Shown here piece by piece: positions 26,710 to 35,230 of a stretch of 64,000 bases of DNA. This stretch comes from Pedobacter cryoconitis (GTDB lineage Bacteria > Bacteroidota > Bacteroidia > Sphingobacteriales > Sphingobacteriaceae): contig NZ_QLLR01000012.1 in assembly GCF_003259615.1 (NCBI RefSeq), positions 62,001 to 126,000 on the forward strand, in the 5' to 3' direction. The notes under the pieces are model-generated. The model was not told where the DNA came from, made no database searches, and saw nothing but the letters and a program-made list of their open reading frames with translations. The position numbers were made by a program, and so were the translations under genes. Position 1 is the first letter of the stretch, and every line of letters begins with the position of its first letter.

Positions 26710-27261
26710 ATGAAAAGATTCATCTTACCTGTATTTGTCATAGTAGCTATGGCATTTTCAACTTCAGTTTACGCTCAAAAAAATCCAATGGTTGGTGGTG
26801 CAGCAATGTATGCCAATAAAGATATTGTTGACAATGCGGTAAACTCTAAAGACCACACCACATTGGTTGCTGCTGTTAAAGCTGCTGGCCTTGTAGAAAC
26901 TTTAAAAAGTGCCGGACCTTTCACTGTATTCGCTCCAACGAACGAAGCTTTTGACAAATTGCCTGCTGGAACTGTGGAAACAGTTTTAAAACCAGAAAAC
27001 AAAGCAATGTTAACTAAAATCCTTACTTACCACGTCGTTGCTGGAAAAATGGATTCAAAAGCAATCGCCAAAGCAATTAAAATGGGTAATGGTAAAGCTG
27101 AGCTGACTACTGTTTCAGGAGGAAAACTATGGGCTTCTATGGATGGAGACAAATTAATTTTAACAGACGAAAAAGGCGGAACTGCTACAGTGACTATCGC
27201 CAATGTAATGCAGAAAAATGGTGTAATCCATGTTATTGACAGCGTTTTAATGCCTAACTAA
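26710..27261 (+). CDS. Secreted fasciclin (FAS1) domain protein
   Basis: The 183-residue protein has a signal peptide (ending Val-Tyr-Ala-Gln near residue 23) and one complete FAS1 domain. The H1 motif is Gly-Pro-Phe-Thr-Val-Phe-Ala-Pro-Thr-Asn-Glu-Ala-Phe near residue 75. Tyr-His-Val-Val (about 113) and the closing Asn-Gly-Val-Ile-His-Val-Ile-Asp are also present. FAS1 proteins mediate adhesion at the cell surface or in the matrix. It has no T9SS C-terminal sorting domain. A terminator hairpin follows. Confidence 0.9.
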   Translation: MKRFILPVFVIVAMAFSTSVYAQKNPMVGGAAMYANKDIVDNAVNSKDHTTLVAAVKAAGLVETLKSAGPFTVFAPTNEAFDKLPAGTVETVLKPENKAMLTKILTYHVVAGKMDSKAIAKAIKMGNGKAELTTVSGGKLWASMDGDKLILTDEKGGTATVTIANVMQKNGVIHVIDSVLMPN

Positions 27262-27288
27262 TTTTTTTTAATTATTTCTTATAATATT

Positions 27289-27319
27289 AAAAACACAGCA
27301 CGATATGCTGTGTTTTTTT
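27289..27319 (+). terminator. Terminator of the fasciclin gene
   Basis: An 11- to 12-bp stem with ACACAGCA / TGCTGTGT core, a 5-base loop and a run of seven T. Confidence 0.85.
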
Positions 27320-27351
27320 ATTGTCAGAATTTTTTATTTTCCATTGACCTA

Positions 27352-27382
27352 TTGATAAGAAAAGTCAAATTCTATAATTTTA
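27352..27382 (+). promoter_or_regulatory. Possible promoter of the first cupin gene
   Basis: A TTG at 27352-27354, a 20-base spacer and TAATTTTA at 27375-27382 (seven of eight matches to TAnnTTTG) lie about 22 bases before the ATG at 27405. Confidence 0.3.
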
Positions 27383-27404
27383 CATGAATTAACATTATTT
27401 TAAC

Positions 27405-28286
27405 ATGAAGTTTGATTTAACTCAGATTGATTGCGTTGATGATATTTCCAAAGAAGATTTTGAGAAAAACTATCTCAATGCACGCAGGCCATTAGTCATC
27501 AAAAACATGGCTAAAAGCTGGCCGGCATATGAGAAGTGGTCTATGGATTACATGAAAACTGTAGTTGGAGACAAACTAGTACCGCTCTATGACAGCTCTA
27601 AAGCTGATCCTTCCAAGCCAATTAATGCTGCAGCAACAGAAATGAAATTCGCAGATTATATTGACCTGATTAAAACTACGCCTACTGATCTCCGGATCTT
27701 CCTGTTTGATCCTATTAAACAAGCGCCTAAGTTGCTGAATGATTATATCGCTCCTAAAGAGCTGATGGGCGGCTTTCTGGATAGTTACCCTAACATGTTT
27801 TTTGGCGGAAAAGGCTCTGTTACTTTCCTGCATTACGATATAGATATGGCACACATCTTCCATACCCATTTTAATGGCCGCAAGCATGTGATCTTATTTG
27901 AGAATAAATGGAAGGAACGTCTTTATCAAATTCCTTATGCAACCTATGCTTTAGAGGATTATGATATTGAAAATCCTGATTTTGATAAGTTCCCGGCATT
28001 AAAAGGAGTAAAAGGTATAGAGGCATATCTGGAGCATGGAGATACCTTGTTTATGCCTACAGGTTACTGGCACTGGATGAAATACCTGGACGGCTCCTTT
28101 TCTATTAGTTTACGGGCATGGGATAAGTCGTGGGCAGTCAAAGCGAAGAGTTTATATAACCTGACGATCCAACGTAAATTTGATGATTTCATGAAAGCCA
28201 ATTTCAGAGAGAAATACATGGCATGGAAAGAGCGGTTAGCTATAAAAAGGGCGAATAAAGCATTGGCGGAACACGTCCCATTCTAA
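27405..28286 (+). CDS. Cupin-like (JmjC-type) Fe(II)/2-oxoglutarate oxygenase family protein, copy 1
   Basis: The 293-residue protein has the JmjC/FIH-like cupin core. An N-terminal Pro-Leu-Val-Ile-Lys region is followed by the iron ligands His-x-Asp in Leu-His-Tyr-Asp-Ile-Asp near residue 145. The distal His is in Gly-Tyr-Trp-His-Trp-Met near residue 222, and Gly-Arg-Lys-His lies between. Ligands are intact, so it is probably an active hydroxylase. Targets of bacterial members (proteins, ribosomal sites, tRNA or small molecules) vary and cannot be inferred here. The gene at 28397 is a close paralogue in the same orientation. Confidence 0.82.
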   Translation: MKFDLTQIDCVDDISKEDFEKNYLNARRPLVIKNMAKSWPAYEKWSMDYMKTVVGDKLVPLYDSSKADPSKPINAAATEMKFADYIDLIKTTPTDLRIFLFDPIKQAPKLLNDYIAPKELMGGFLDSYPNMFFGGKGSVTFLHYDIDMAHIFHTHFNGRKHVILFENKWKERLYQIPYATYALEDYDIENPDFDKFPALKGVKGIEAYLEHGDTLFMPTGYWHWMKYLDGSFSISLRAWDKSWAVKAKSLYNLTIQRKFDDFMKANFREKYMAWKERLAIKRANKALAEHVPF

Positions 28287-28396
28287 TTAAGAATCAGTTT
28301 AAATTCAGATAGTATATTTTTTCTGCGTCATACCTTGCCTTTTTATATAAATAAATAGATTTAAATTTACACTTTTGTTCTCAAACAAGATCTTTT

Positions 28397-29287
28397 TTGA
28401 TTATGAGCTTTATATTAAAGCCGGTAGATACCGTTGAGAATATCAGTCCCGCAGACTTTAAAAAAAACTATTTAGACCCTAGAAAACCTCTAATCATTAA
28501 AGGTTTAACCAAGAGCTGGCCTGCAAGAGAAAAGTGGACAACTGAGTACCTGAAAGAAATTGCCGGTGACCTGGAGGTCCCTTTATATGACAATGCAAAA
28601 GTAGACCCTTCCAAGCCTATCAATTCGGCGGCAGCGCATATGCGTTTCGGCGATTATCTTGATTTGATTAAATCTGAGCCTACAGAACTGCGTATATTTT
28701 TCTTTAATTTATTTAAACACGTACCGAGTCTGATCAAGGACATCGTTTTGCCTAAAGATTTAATGGGTGGTTTTATTGAGAGTATGCCTGCGATGTTTTT
28801 CGGAGGTTCAAACTCGGTGACCTTTCTACATTACGACATCGACCTTCCGCATCTTTTTCATACGCACTTCGGTGGCAGAAAACATATCATCTTATTTGAT
28901 AACAAGTGGAAGGACCGTCTTTATTGTATTCCAAATGCTACTTATGCGCTGGAAGATTATGATGTAGCCAATCCTGATTTTGATAAATTCCCTGCACTCA
29001 GAGGTGTAGAGGGTTATGAAGTTTTTCTGGAACATGGTGATACACTTTTCATGCCTACAGGAATGTGGCACTGGATGAAATATCTGGATGGTTCTTTTTC
29101 TTTAAGTTTAAGAGCATGGGATGCTTCCCCGATCAGAAAAGCGCAAAGCTTGTTCAACCTTGCTATTAAAGGTGGCGTAGACAGTGTTTTGAAAATGGCA
29201 TTAAAAGCTCCTTACGCAGAATTCAGAGAAAAACTGGCTATTAAAAGAGCAGAAAAGGCATTAGCCAGGGGCTTGCCAAAAAAATAA
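28397..29287 (+). CDS. Cupin-like (JmjC-type) oxygenase family protein, copy 2
   Basis: At 296 residues it is closely similar to copy 1 along its whole length. It has the same Lys-Ser-Trp-Pro-Ala opening, His-Tyr-Asp-Ile-Asp iron site, Gly-Arg-Lys-His, Glu-His-Gly-Asp-Thr-Leu-Phe-Met-Pro-Thr-Gly and Trp-His-Trp-Met-Lys-Tyr. The most divergent parts are the segment around residues 100-115 and the last 60 residues. An ATG two codons downstream is an alternative start. The 110-bp gap to copy 1 is AT-rich and may hold a separate promoter. A tandem duplication is the simplest explanation. Confidence 0.82.
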   Translation: MIMSFILKPVDTVENISPADFKKNYLDPRKPLIIKGLTKSWPAREKWTTEYLKEIAGDLEVPLYDNAKVDPSKPINSAAAHMRFGDYLDLIKSEPTELRIFFFNLFKHVPSLIKDIVLPKDLMGGFIESMPAMFFGGSNSVTFLHYDIDLPHLFHTHFGGRKHIILFDNKWKDRLYCIPNATYALEDYDVANPDFDKFPALRGVEGYEVFLEHGDTLFMPTGMWHWMKYLDGSFSLSLRAWDASPIRKAQSLFNLAIKGGVDSVLKMALKAPYAEFREKLAIKRAEKALARGLPKK

Positions 29288-29340
29288 GGGCACACGTTTG
29301 TGTCATAATTCCTTTCAGATGAAGGCCTGTTCACAGCCCT

Positions 29341-29384
29341 GAACGCAAAAAACCAGTATTAACCATACTGGTTTTTTTGCGTTC
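29341..29384 (+). terminator. Terminator after the cupin pair
   Basis: A long stem (GAACGC outer arms, AAAAAACCAGTAT / ATACTGGTTTTTT inner arms) with a short AACC-type loop. Its A/T-rich arms allow termination on either strand. Confidence 0.8.
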
Positions 29385-29467
29385 AGGCCCTAAGGCTATT
29401 TTTACAAGCAGGTAACATTAGTTCTCTGGCAAACTTTTACCTTCGATATTCCGTTATATACTCACAT

Positions 29468-30565
29468 ATGAAAGGTTTCCATTTTTCTAATTTTCAAGCA
29501 GATGACAAGCCTAAGGGCGGGTTTGATGAAATGCTGAAGTTATTTACCCAGCTATTGAATTATACTGCGGGTGACGCAGGTGAAACACTGGCATGGATGA
29601 ATGAACTGGATAAGCAATATAAGTTTACCACAGGCGATTACGGTATGGGTGATTTTATTGATGAGCTGAAAGATAAGGGCTATATCAAAGAAGATCCTAA
29701 GGACGGCGGTATGGACATCACAGCAAAAACTGAACAGGTGATCCGGAAGTCTGCGCTGGAAGAAATCTTCGGCAAGCTGAAGAAAGCCGGAAAGGGTAAT
29801 CACAATAGCAATATCTCTGGTATTGGCGAAGAAAAGAATGCAGATCGCCGCGAATACACCTTTGGAGACAGTCTGGATCAGATTGATATGACTGCGTCGA
29901 TACAAAATGCACAAATCAATCATGGTATCGGCAACTTCACTTTGACTGAGGGTGACCTGGAGGTCGAGGAAAAAGATTATAAGACGCTGACTTCAACGGT
30001 GCTGATGATTGATATTTCCCATTCTATGATTTTATATGGAGAAGATAGAATTACACCGGCTAAAAAGGTAGCGATGGCGCTTGCCGAACTGATCAAAACC
30101 CGTTATCCCAAAGATACACTCGACATTGTGGTATTTGGAAATGATGCCTGGCCGATTACTGTGAAGGATCTTCCCTACCTGCAAGTTGGGCCTTACCATA
30201 CCAATACCCTTGCGGGTTTGGAGCTGGCTGCAGATTTACTGCGTCGCCGCAAAACACATAACAAACAGATTTTCATGATTACTGACGGTAAACCGACCTG
30301 TCTGAAAGAGAACGGCCGTTACTATAAAAACAGTATGGGACTGGATAGAAAGGTGATTAATAAAACCTTGAATATGGCTGCACAGTGCAAACGGCTGAAT
30401 ATCCCGATTACTACTTTTATGATTGCCCAGGACCCCTATTTACAACAATTTGTAAGGGAGTTTACAGAAATAAACGGGGGAAGGGCTTTTTACAGTTCCC
30501 TAACTGGTTTAGGCGAGTACATTTTTGAAGATTATATTAAAAACCGAAGAAAAATAGTCCGTTAA
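29468..30565 (+). CDS. VWA-domain protein partnered with an AAA+ ATPase
   Basis: The 365-residue cytoplasmic protein has an N-terminal helical part (about 1-170) and a C-terminal von Willebrand A domain. The metal-ion site is Asp-Ile-Ser-His-Ser near residue 181, with the later Thr and Asp of the site in Thr-Leu-Ala-Gly and Met-Ile-Thr-Asp-Gly-Lys. VWA proteins next to MoxR/magnesium-chelatase-type ATPases act together to remodel or insert metals into target proteins. No tetrapyrrole-chelatase gene is nearby, so a protein-remodelling role is more likely than Mg chelation. The ATPase gene starts 17 bp downstream. Confidence 0.82.
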   Translation: MKGFHFSNFQADDKPKGGFDEMLKLFTQLLNYTAGDAGETLAWMNELDKQYKFTTGDYGMGDFIDELKDKGYIKEDPKDGGMDITAKTEQVIRKSALEEIFGKLKKAGKGNHNSNISGIGEEKNADRREYTFGDSLDQIDMTASIQNAQINHGIGNFTLTEGDLEVEEKDYKTLTSTVLMIDISHSMILYGEDRITPAKKVAMALAELIKTRYPKDTLDIVVFGNDAWPITVKDLPYLQVGPYHTNTLAGLELAADLLRRRKTHNKQIFMITDGKPTCLKENGRYYKNSMGLDRKVINKTLNMAAQCKRLNIPITTFMIAQDPYLQQFVREFTEINGGRAFYSSLTGLGEYIFEDYIKNRRKIVR

Positions 30566-30582
30566 TCCGGGCAAATACACCT

Positions 30583-32082
30583 ATGGAGCAAACCTCAATT
30601 AAAACTCTTGGCGAATTAAAAGCCTCAAATTACATTTCCTTAACAGTAAAAGACGAATTGCGCAAGAACCTTATTCAGCAGCTTCAAAATAAAGATGCTG
30701 GGTTTGAGGGTATCGTGGGTTATGATGAAACTGTTATTCCTGAACTTCAGACTGCGATTTTATCCAGACATAATATTCTGCTATTGGGTTTAAGGGGGCA
30801 GGCTAAAACACGTATTGCACGTTTAATGGTCAACCTGCTCGATGAATATATCCCTTATATTACGGGAAGTGAAATCTTTGATGATCCTTTGAATCCGATT
30901 TCCTGGTTCGGGAAACAAGAAGTTGCTGCCCATGGTGATGCAACGCCGATCAGCTGGCAGCACCGTTCGGATCGCTATACAGAGAAATTAGCTACGCCGG
31001 ATGTTACTGTAGCCGATTTAATTGGTGATATGGACCCGATTAAAGCCGCTACACTGAAATTAACCTACAACGATGAACGTGTGATCCACTTTGGATTAAT
31101 CCCAAGAGCACACCGAAGCATTTTCGTAATCAATGAGCTCCCCGATTTACAGGCAAGGATACAGGTGGCATTATTTAACATGCTTCAGGAAAAAGACATT
31201 CAGATCAGAGGCTTTAAACTACGTCTTCCATTGGATGTACAATTCGTATTTACAGCAAACCCTGAGGATTATACCAACAGGGGATCAATTGTAACGCCGT
31301 TGAAAGACAGGATAGAAAGTCAGATCCTTACCCACTATCCTAAAACTATTGCAATCTCCCGCAAAATTACTTTTCAGGAGGCAAAAATCACTGAAGCACA
31401 AAAACTGATCGAAGCCGATGGTTTAGTAAAAGATTTGATTGAGCAGGTTGCTTTCGAAGCCCGTAAGAGTGAATTCATCGATCAAAAATCCGGTGTATCT
31501 GCGCGTTTAACGATTTCTGCTTACGAAAACCTGATCAGTACTGCCGAGAGAAGGATGCTGATTAACGGCGAGAAGAAAACTTTCGTGAGACTTGCTGACC
31601 TGACTGGAATTATACCAGCAGTAACCGGTAAAATAGAATTGGTTTATGAGGGTGAGCTTGAAGGCCCTGCTAAAGTGGCCAATATCCTGATTGGTAAAGC
31701 TATCAAAAGCCTGTTCAACCGCTACTTCCCAGATCCGGAGAAAGCAAAGAAAAGCAAAACGGCGAATCCTTATCAATTGATAACAGATTGGTTCACAGAC
31801 GGCAATACGCTGGACATTGCTGATAACCTGACTGAATCTCAATATAAGAAAGAGCTGATGCAAGTTGGCGGCCTGAACGAACTCGTTAAACAGTTCCATC
31901 CTAAGCTAAGTGCTAATCAAACCCTTTTATTAATGGAGTTTGCCTTACATGGCCTTGCGGAATACTCTCAGTTGAACAAAAAATATTTGAGTGGTGGTTT
32001 TGGTTTCTCTGATATGTTTGACAGCTTATTTAATACTGATCCTGAAGAGGATGAAGACGACGATATTGATTTCAATGCCTAG
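30583..32082 (+). CDS. AAA+ ATPase, magnesium-chelatase/MoxR-like
   Basis: The 499-residue protein has a P-loop Gly-Leu-Arg-Gly-Gln-Ala-Lys-Thr near residue 63. The Walker B region reads Phe-Val-Ile-Asn-Glu-Leu-Pro-Asp; Asn for the first Asp appears to be usual in this subfamily. Sensor 1 is in Thr-Ala-Asn-Pro-Glu-Asp-Tyr-Thr-Asn-Arg-Gly near residue 225. It ends in an acidic tail (Glu-Glu-Asp-Glu-Asp-Asp-Asp). It lies directly after the VWA gene, and the two likely form a chaperone-like complex. The substrate is unknown. Confidence 0.85.
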   Translation: MEQTSIKTLGELKASNYISLTVKDELRKNLIQQLQNKDAGFEGIVGYDETVIPELQTAILSRHNILLLGLRGQAKTRIARLMVNLLDEYIPYITGSEIFDDPLNPISWFGKQEVAAHGDATPISWQHRSDRYTEKLATPDVTVADLIGDMDPIKAATLKLTYNDERVIHFGLIPRAHRSIFVINELPDLQARIQVALFNMLQEKDIQIRGFKLRLPLDVQFVFTANPEDYTNRGSIVTPLKDRIESQILTHYPKTIAISRKITFQEAKITEAQKLIEADGLVKDLIEQVAFEARKSEFIDQKSGVSARLTISAYENLISTAERRMLINGEKKTFVRLADLTGIIPAVTGKIELVYEGELEGPAKVANILIGKAIKSLFNRYFPDPEKAKKSKTANPYQLITDWFTDGNTLDIADNLTESQYKKELMQVGGLNELVKQFHPKLSANQTLLLMEFALHGLAEYSQLNKKYLSGGFGFSDMFDSLFNTDPEEDEDDDIDFNA

Positions 32083-32119
32083 TCTGTTTTAAATTATCTT
32101 TTAATATTAAACATAAATA

Positions 32120-33409
32120 ATGGGCCGATTACCCTTTCTTATTGCAGGATGCCTTTTAATCATCGCATTCGATTTTTACTTCGTCAAGGCGATTTTATCT
32201 GCTTTCAAAAACTGGAGTGAAAAAGCAAAAATCAGGTTTACCCGCATCTACTGGGGTATAACCATAGTCTTGGTGATTGGCGTTTTTGCTGGCATCTTCT
32301 CCAATCTCTTTCTATCTCTGCGCGCAATCATCCTGGTCACTTTTTTCCTGACCACGGCCTGCAAAATCGTGATGCTGCCCTTTCTGCTGGTTGATGACCT
32401 GCGCAGACTAGCTATTGCTATATTCAGACGTATCAAAAGATCAGGGAATGACAACACAACTGGCTCAGCTCATCAAACATCCATTAGCAATAAAACTGGT
32501 TTAGCCATTGAAGAGCCAATCAGCCGCTCCTCGTTTATTGTCAAAGCCGGACTCGTTGCGGCAGCAATCCCACTGACTTCATTATCCTGGGGTATTATAT
32601 CAGGTGCTTATGATTACCAGGTCCGTAGAAAAACATTGATCCTCCCTAACTTACCTGCTGCCTTTGACGGGATCACGATGGGACAAATCTCGGACATCCA
32701 TTCCGGAAGTTTTTACAATAAAACTGCCGTAAAAGGCGGTGTGGAAATGCTGCTTGGTGAAAAACCAGACTTCATCTTCTTCACCGGGGACATCGTCAAT
32801 GACATGGCCACTGAAATGCGCGATTATCAGGACATCTTCAGTAAAATAAAGGCTCCTCTTGGTGTCTTTTCATCCCTCGGAAATCATGACTACGGCGACT
32901 ATCATTTTGGTAAAGAGTCATCCCCTGCCAAAGTCAAAAACCTGAAGGACGTAATCAAAACCCACGAACTCATGGGCTGGGATCTCTTAATGAATGAAAA
33001 CCGCCGATTAAAAATTGATGGTGAGGAAATCGGAATCCTCGGTATCGAGAACTGGGGTATGGGACGTTTCCCAAAATACGGCCGCATGGATCTCGCAGTT
33101 CAGAACACCGATGACCTTCCCGTAAAGCTTTTACTCTCACACGACCCTTCACACTGGCGTGCCGAAGTCCTGCCTAAATATCCTCAGATAGATGCCATGT
33201 TTAGTGGTCACACCCACGGTATGCAATTTGGCGTACGTACCGAAAAATATCAGTGGAGCCCTATAGAGTATATCTATAAAGAATGGGCAGGATTATATCA
33301 GGAACAGAAACAACAACTCTACGTTAACGTGGGCTACGGCTTCCTGGGCTATCCCGGAAGAGTAGGTATCTTACCGGAGATCACCATCTTCACACTGAAA
33401 AGAGCCTAA
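32120..33409 (+). CDS. Membrane-anchored metallophosphoesterase
   Basis: The 429-residue protein has three to four N-terminal membrane helices (about 5-27, 43-65, 68-92, then 140-160). A calcineurin-like phosphoesterase domain follows, with all metal motifs: Ser-Asp-Ile-His-Ser-Gly (about 193), Gly-Asp-Ile-Val-Asn-Asp (about 225), Gly-Asn-His-Asp (about 255), Leu-Ser-His-Asp (about 341) and Gly-His-Thr-His-Gly (about 363). This layout matches YkuE/YaeI-type phosphodiesterases acting on envelope lipids such as UDP-diacylglucosamine-like substrates. The exact substrate is an inference. It lies 38 bp after the AAA+ gene. Confidence 0.88.
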   Translation: MGRLPFLIAGCLLIIAFDFYFVKAILSAFKNWSEKAKIRFTRIYWGITIVLVIGVFAGIFSNLFLSLRAIILVTFFLTTACKIVMLPFLLVDDLRRLAIAIFRRIKRSGNDNTTGSAHQTSISNKTGLAIEEPISRSSFIVKAGLVAAAIPLTSLSWGIISGAYDYQVRRKTLILPNLPAAFDGITMGQISDIHSGSFYNKTAVKGGVEMLLGEKPDFIFFTGDIVNDMATEMRDYQDIFSKIKAPLGVFSSLGNHDYGDYHFGKESSPAKVKNLKDVIKTHELMGWDLLMNENRRLKIDGEEIGILGIENWGMGRFPKYGRMDLAVQNTDDLPVKLLLSHDPSHWRAEVLPKYPQIDAMFSGHTHGMQFGVRTEKYQWSPIEYIYKEWAGLYQEQKQQLYVNVGYGFLGYPGRVGILPEITIFTLKRA

Positions 33410-33759
33410 AAAAACAGGCACAAAGAAAACCTGGATCTAATCACTCCTTTCAGGTATGGATGTCGAAAAAAAACAAATACACTAATGTGAGGACATGCGT
33501 TCCGAGCCCCTTCAGGCGAAGGCAATGTCGGCCGAACATAGTGTCCTTGTTTTTTTGCGAAGCCAGGAAAACCCTACCCCTGACCCTGATCCGCCTCAAT
33601 CCAACTCGCATCAGCTCCTCCAACTAAGCTCCCTGCAATCACCTCCCTGCAATTACTTCTCCTCCAATCACCATCCCCCTCCACACTGTTAATAACTCAC
33701 TAACAACTTAACCCAACCCGTTAAACTTAATTTATTACATTATAAATAAATTAAACGCT
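33410..33759. other. 350-bp gap with a large stem-loop and a C-rich, G-poor tract
   Basis: The first part (33474-33559) folds into a long imperfect hairpin. An A-rich left arm pairs with a right arm ending in a run of seven T, and a smaller CCTTC/GAAGG hairpin lies inside; it probably terminates the metallophosphoesterase transcript. From about 33565 to 33720 the plus strand is strikingly rich in C and poor in G, with a direct repeat of CTCCCTGCAAT near 33629 and 33643. I see no convincing gene in it. The last 40 bases are AT-rich and probably hold the promoter of the next gene. Confidence 0.5.
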
Positions 33760-34479
33760 ATGAAAACTCACTTTATAACCTACGGAGACGATAAATACAG
33801 AGAGCAGAGAAAATTCCTCAAACAAACAGCCGTAGATTCCACCTTTTTCGACGAAGTAAAAGCCTATAGCCCATCCACCATAGACCCCATCTTCGCCAAA
33901 CACTTCAAATCAATACTTGAACAGGGAAAAGGCGGAGGATACTGGATCTGGAAACCCTACCTCATTAAGAGAATATTCGACACCCTTCCGGAAAACGACG
34001 TTTTAATCTATGCTGACGCAGGATGTGTCATTAACAAAAGAGGAGCCCAGCGCTACCACGAATACCTGAACCTGCTCACAGCAACCGACACCGGTATACT
34101 CGCCTTCGAACTCCCCCACAAAGAAAATGAATATACCAAACAAGAAGTATTTGATTACCTCAAAACACCAGCAGAAATTATCAATTCTAATCAATTGATG
34201 GCAACTGTTATCATGCTGAGAAAATGCCACCACACCACACAACTCATAGACAAATGGTACGACACACTATATGAAGCCCCATCCCTGTTTACAGACCAGA
34301 AAAACCCCGCCATTCAGCAAAAAACCTTTATAGACCACCGCCATGATCAAAGTATATTCAGTGTACTCAGAAAAACACATGGAGCCCTGATTATACCAGA
34401 CGAAACACACTTCCTCAATTTTATAGAAGATGGAACAAAGTACCCCTTCTGGGCTGCCAGGTTGCGTGATGACATTTAA
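33760..34479 (+). CDS. Putative GT-A glycosyltransferase-like protein
   Basis: The 239-residue soluble protein has a Gly-Tyr-Trp-Ile-Trp-Lys-Pro-Tyr motif near residue 60. An acidic Ile-Tyr-Ala-Asp-Ala-Gly near residue 84 resembles the metal-binding DxD region of GT-A sugar transferases. A late Asp-His-Arg-His-Asp-Gln-Ser stretch lies near 190. I recognise this pattern from uncharacterised polysaccharide-associated proteins but cannot name a family with certainty. It stands alone after the C-rich gap. Its codons favour C at the third position more than most genes here. Confidence 0.5.
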   Translation: MKTHFITYGDDKYREQRKFLKQTAVDSTFFDEVKAYSPSTIDPIFAKHFKSILEQGKGGGYWIWKPYLIKRIFDTLPENDVLIYADAGCVINKRGAQRYHEYLNLLTATDTGILAFELPHKENEYTKQEVFDYLKTPAEIINSNQLMATVIMLRKCHHTTQLIDKWYDTLYEAPSLFTDQKNPAIQQKTFIDHRHDQSIFSVLRKTHGALIIPDETHFLNFIEDGTKYPFWAARLRDDI

Positions 34480-34485
34480 ACAAAA

Positions 34486-34517
34486 ATAGCGCAGCCCTGT
34501 AAACAAGACTGCGCTAT
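34486..34517 (-). terminator. Terminator of the response-regulator unit
   Basis: A 9-bp perfect ATAGCGCAG / CTGCGCTAT stem with a 14-base loop. On the minus strand it is followed by a T run. It lies between convergent genes. Confidence 0.75.
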
Positions 34518-34536
34518 CACAAATAACTATTAAAAA

Positions 34537-35226
34537 TTATCCCGCATTAAAACGGTATCCAATACCCCTCACAGTTTGCAACAACTGAGGATTATCAGGA
34601 TTTAACTCAATCTTCTTTCTTAAACGAACAATATGCATATCAAGCGTACGCGTATTTACATCAGAATTATAACCCCAGACAACCAGCATCAACTCATCAC
34701 GGTTAATTACCTTATTCGGATTTCTCAGGAAATATAATAAAATCCTGTTCTCTAATATCGTTAACTCGATCTTTCTTCCGCTTCTGTAAAGCGTATGAAT
34801 ATTAGGATGATGCTCCATATCCCCGAAACGGTGGATCTCTGACTTATCATTGTTCAGCAAAAACTTCACCTTACTCTCCAGCATCGCCACCAAAACATCC
34901 ATATTAAACGGCTTGGTCACATAATCAGACACCCCAAAAGTATAAGCATCGATCTTGTCCACATCCTGCGCCTTAGCAGTCATCATAATAATCAAATTCT
35001 CAAAACCCTGCTTACGCACCTCCTGACAAACATCTGATCCCTGCTTACCCGGTAACATCCAGTCCAGCAAAACAATATCAGGCTTTTCATCCATGATAGT
35101 TTTTACTGCCAGCTCACCATCACCAGTTTCCAGTACATCATAACCCTCAGACTTTAGTCTGTGTACCACTAAAAACCTTAAATTTTCATCATCCTCAACT
35201 ATCAGTATTTTAATTCCTTTAGACAT
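34537..35226 (-). CDS. OmpR-family response regulator
   Basis: The 229-residue protein has a receiver domain with Val-Glu-Asp-Asp-Glu (residues 10-14), a phospho-acceptor Asp in Leu-Leu-Asp-Trp-Met near residue 55 and Thr-Lys-Pro-Phe near 105. It ends in a winged-helix DNA-binding domain with Arg-Thr-Leu-Asp-Met-His-Ile-Val-Arg-Leu-Arg-Lys-Lys-Ile. All phosphorylation residues are present. It lies 4 bp after the histidine kinase and is its obvious partner. Confidence 0.95.
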   Translation of the reverse strand: MSKGIKILIVEDDENLRFLVVHRLKSEGYDVLETGDGELAVKTIMDEKPDIVLLDWMLPGKQGSDVCQEVRKQGFENLIIMMTAKAQDVDKIDAYTFGVSDYVTKPFNMDVLVAMLESKVKFLLNNDKSEIHRFGDMEHHPNIHTLYRSGRKIELTILENRILLYFLRNPNKVINRDELMLVVWGYNSDVNTRTLDMHIVRLRKKIELNPDNPQLLQTVRGIGYRFNAG

Positions 35227-35230
35227 ATCT

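Noticed and set aside
30583-32082. Possible Walker B defect in the AAA+ ATPase (Asn instead of Asp)
   Set aside because: I recall the same Ile-Asn-Glu-Leu-Pro-Asp form in many members of this subfamily, so it is probably normal and not a sign of inactivation.
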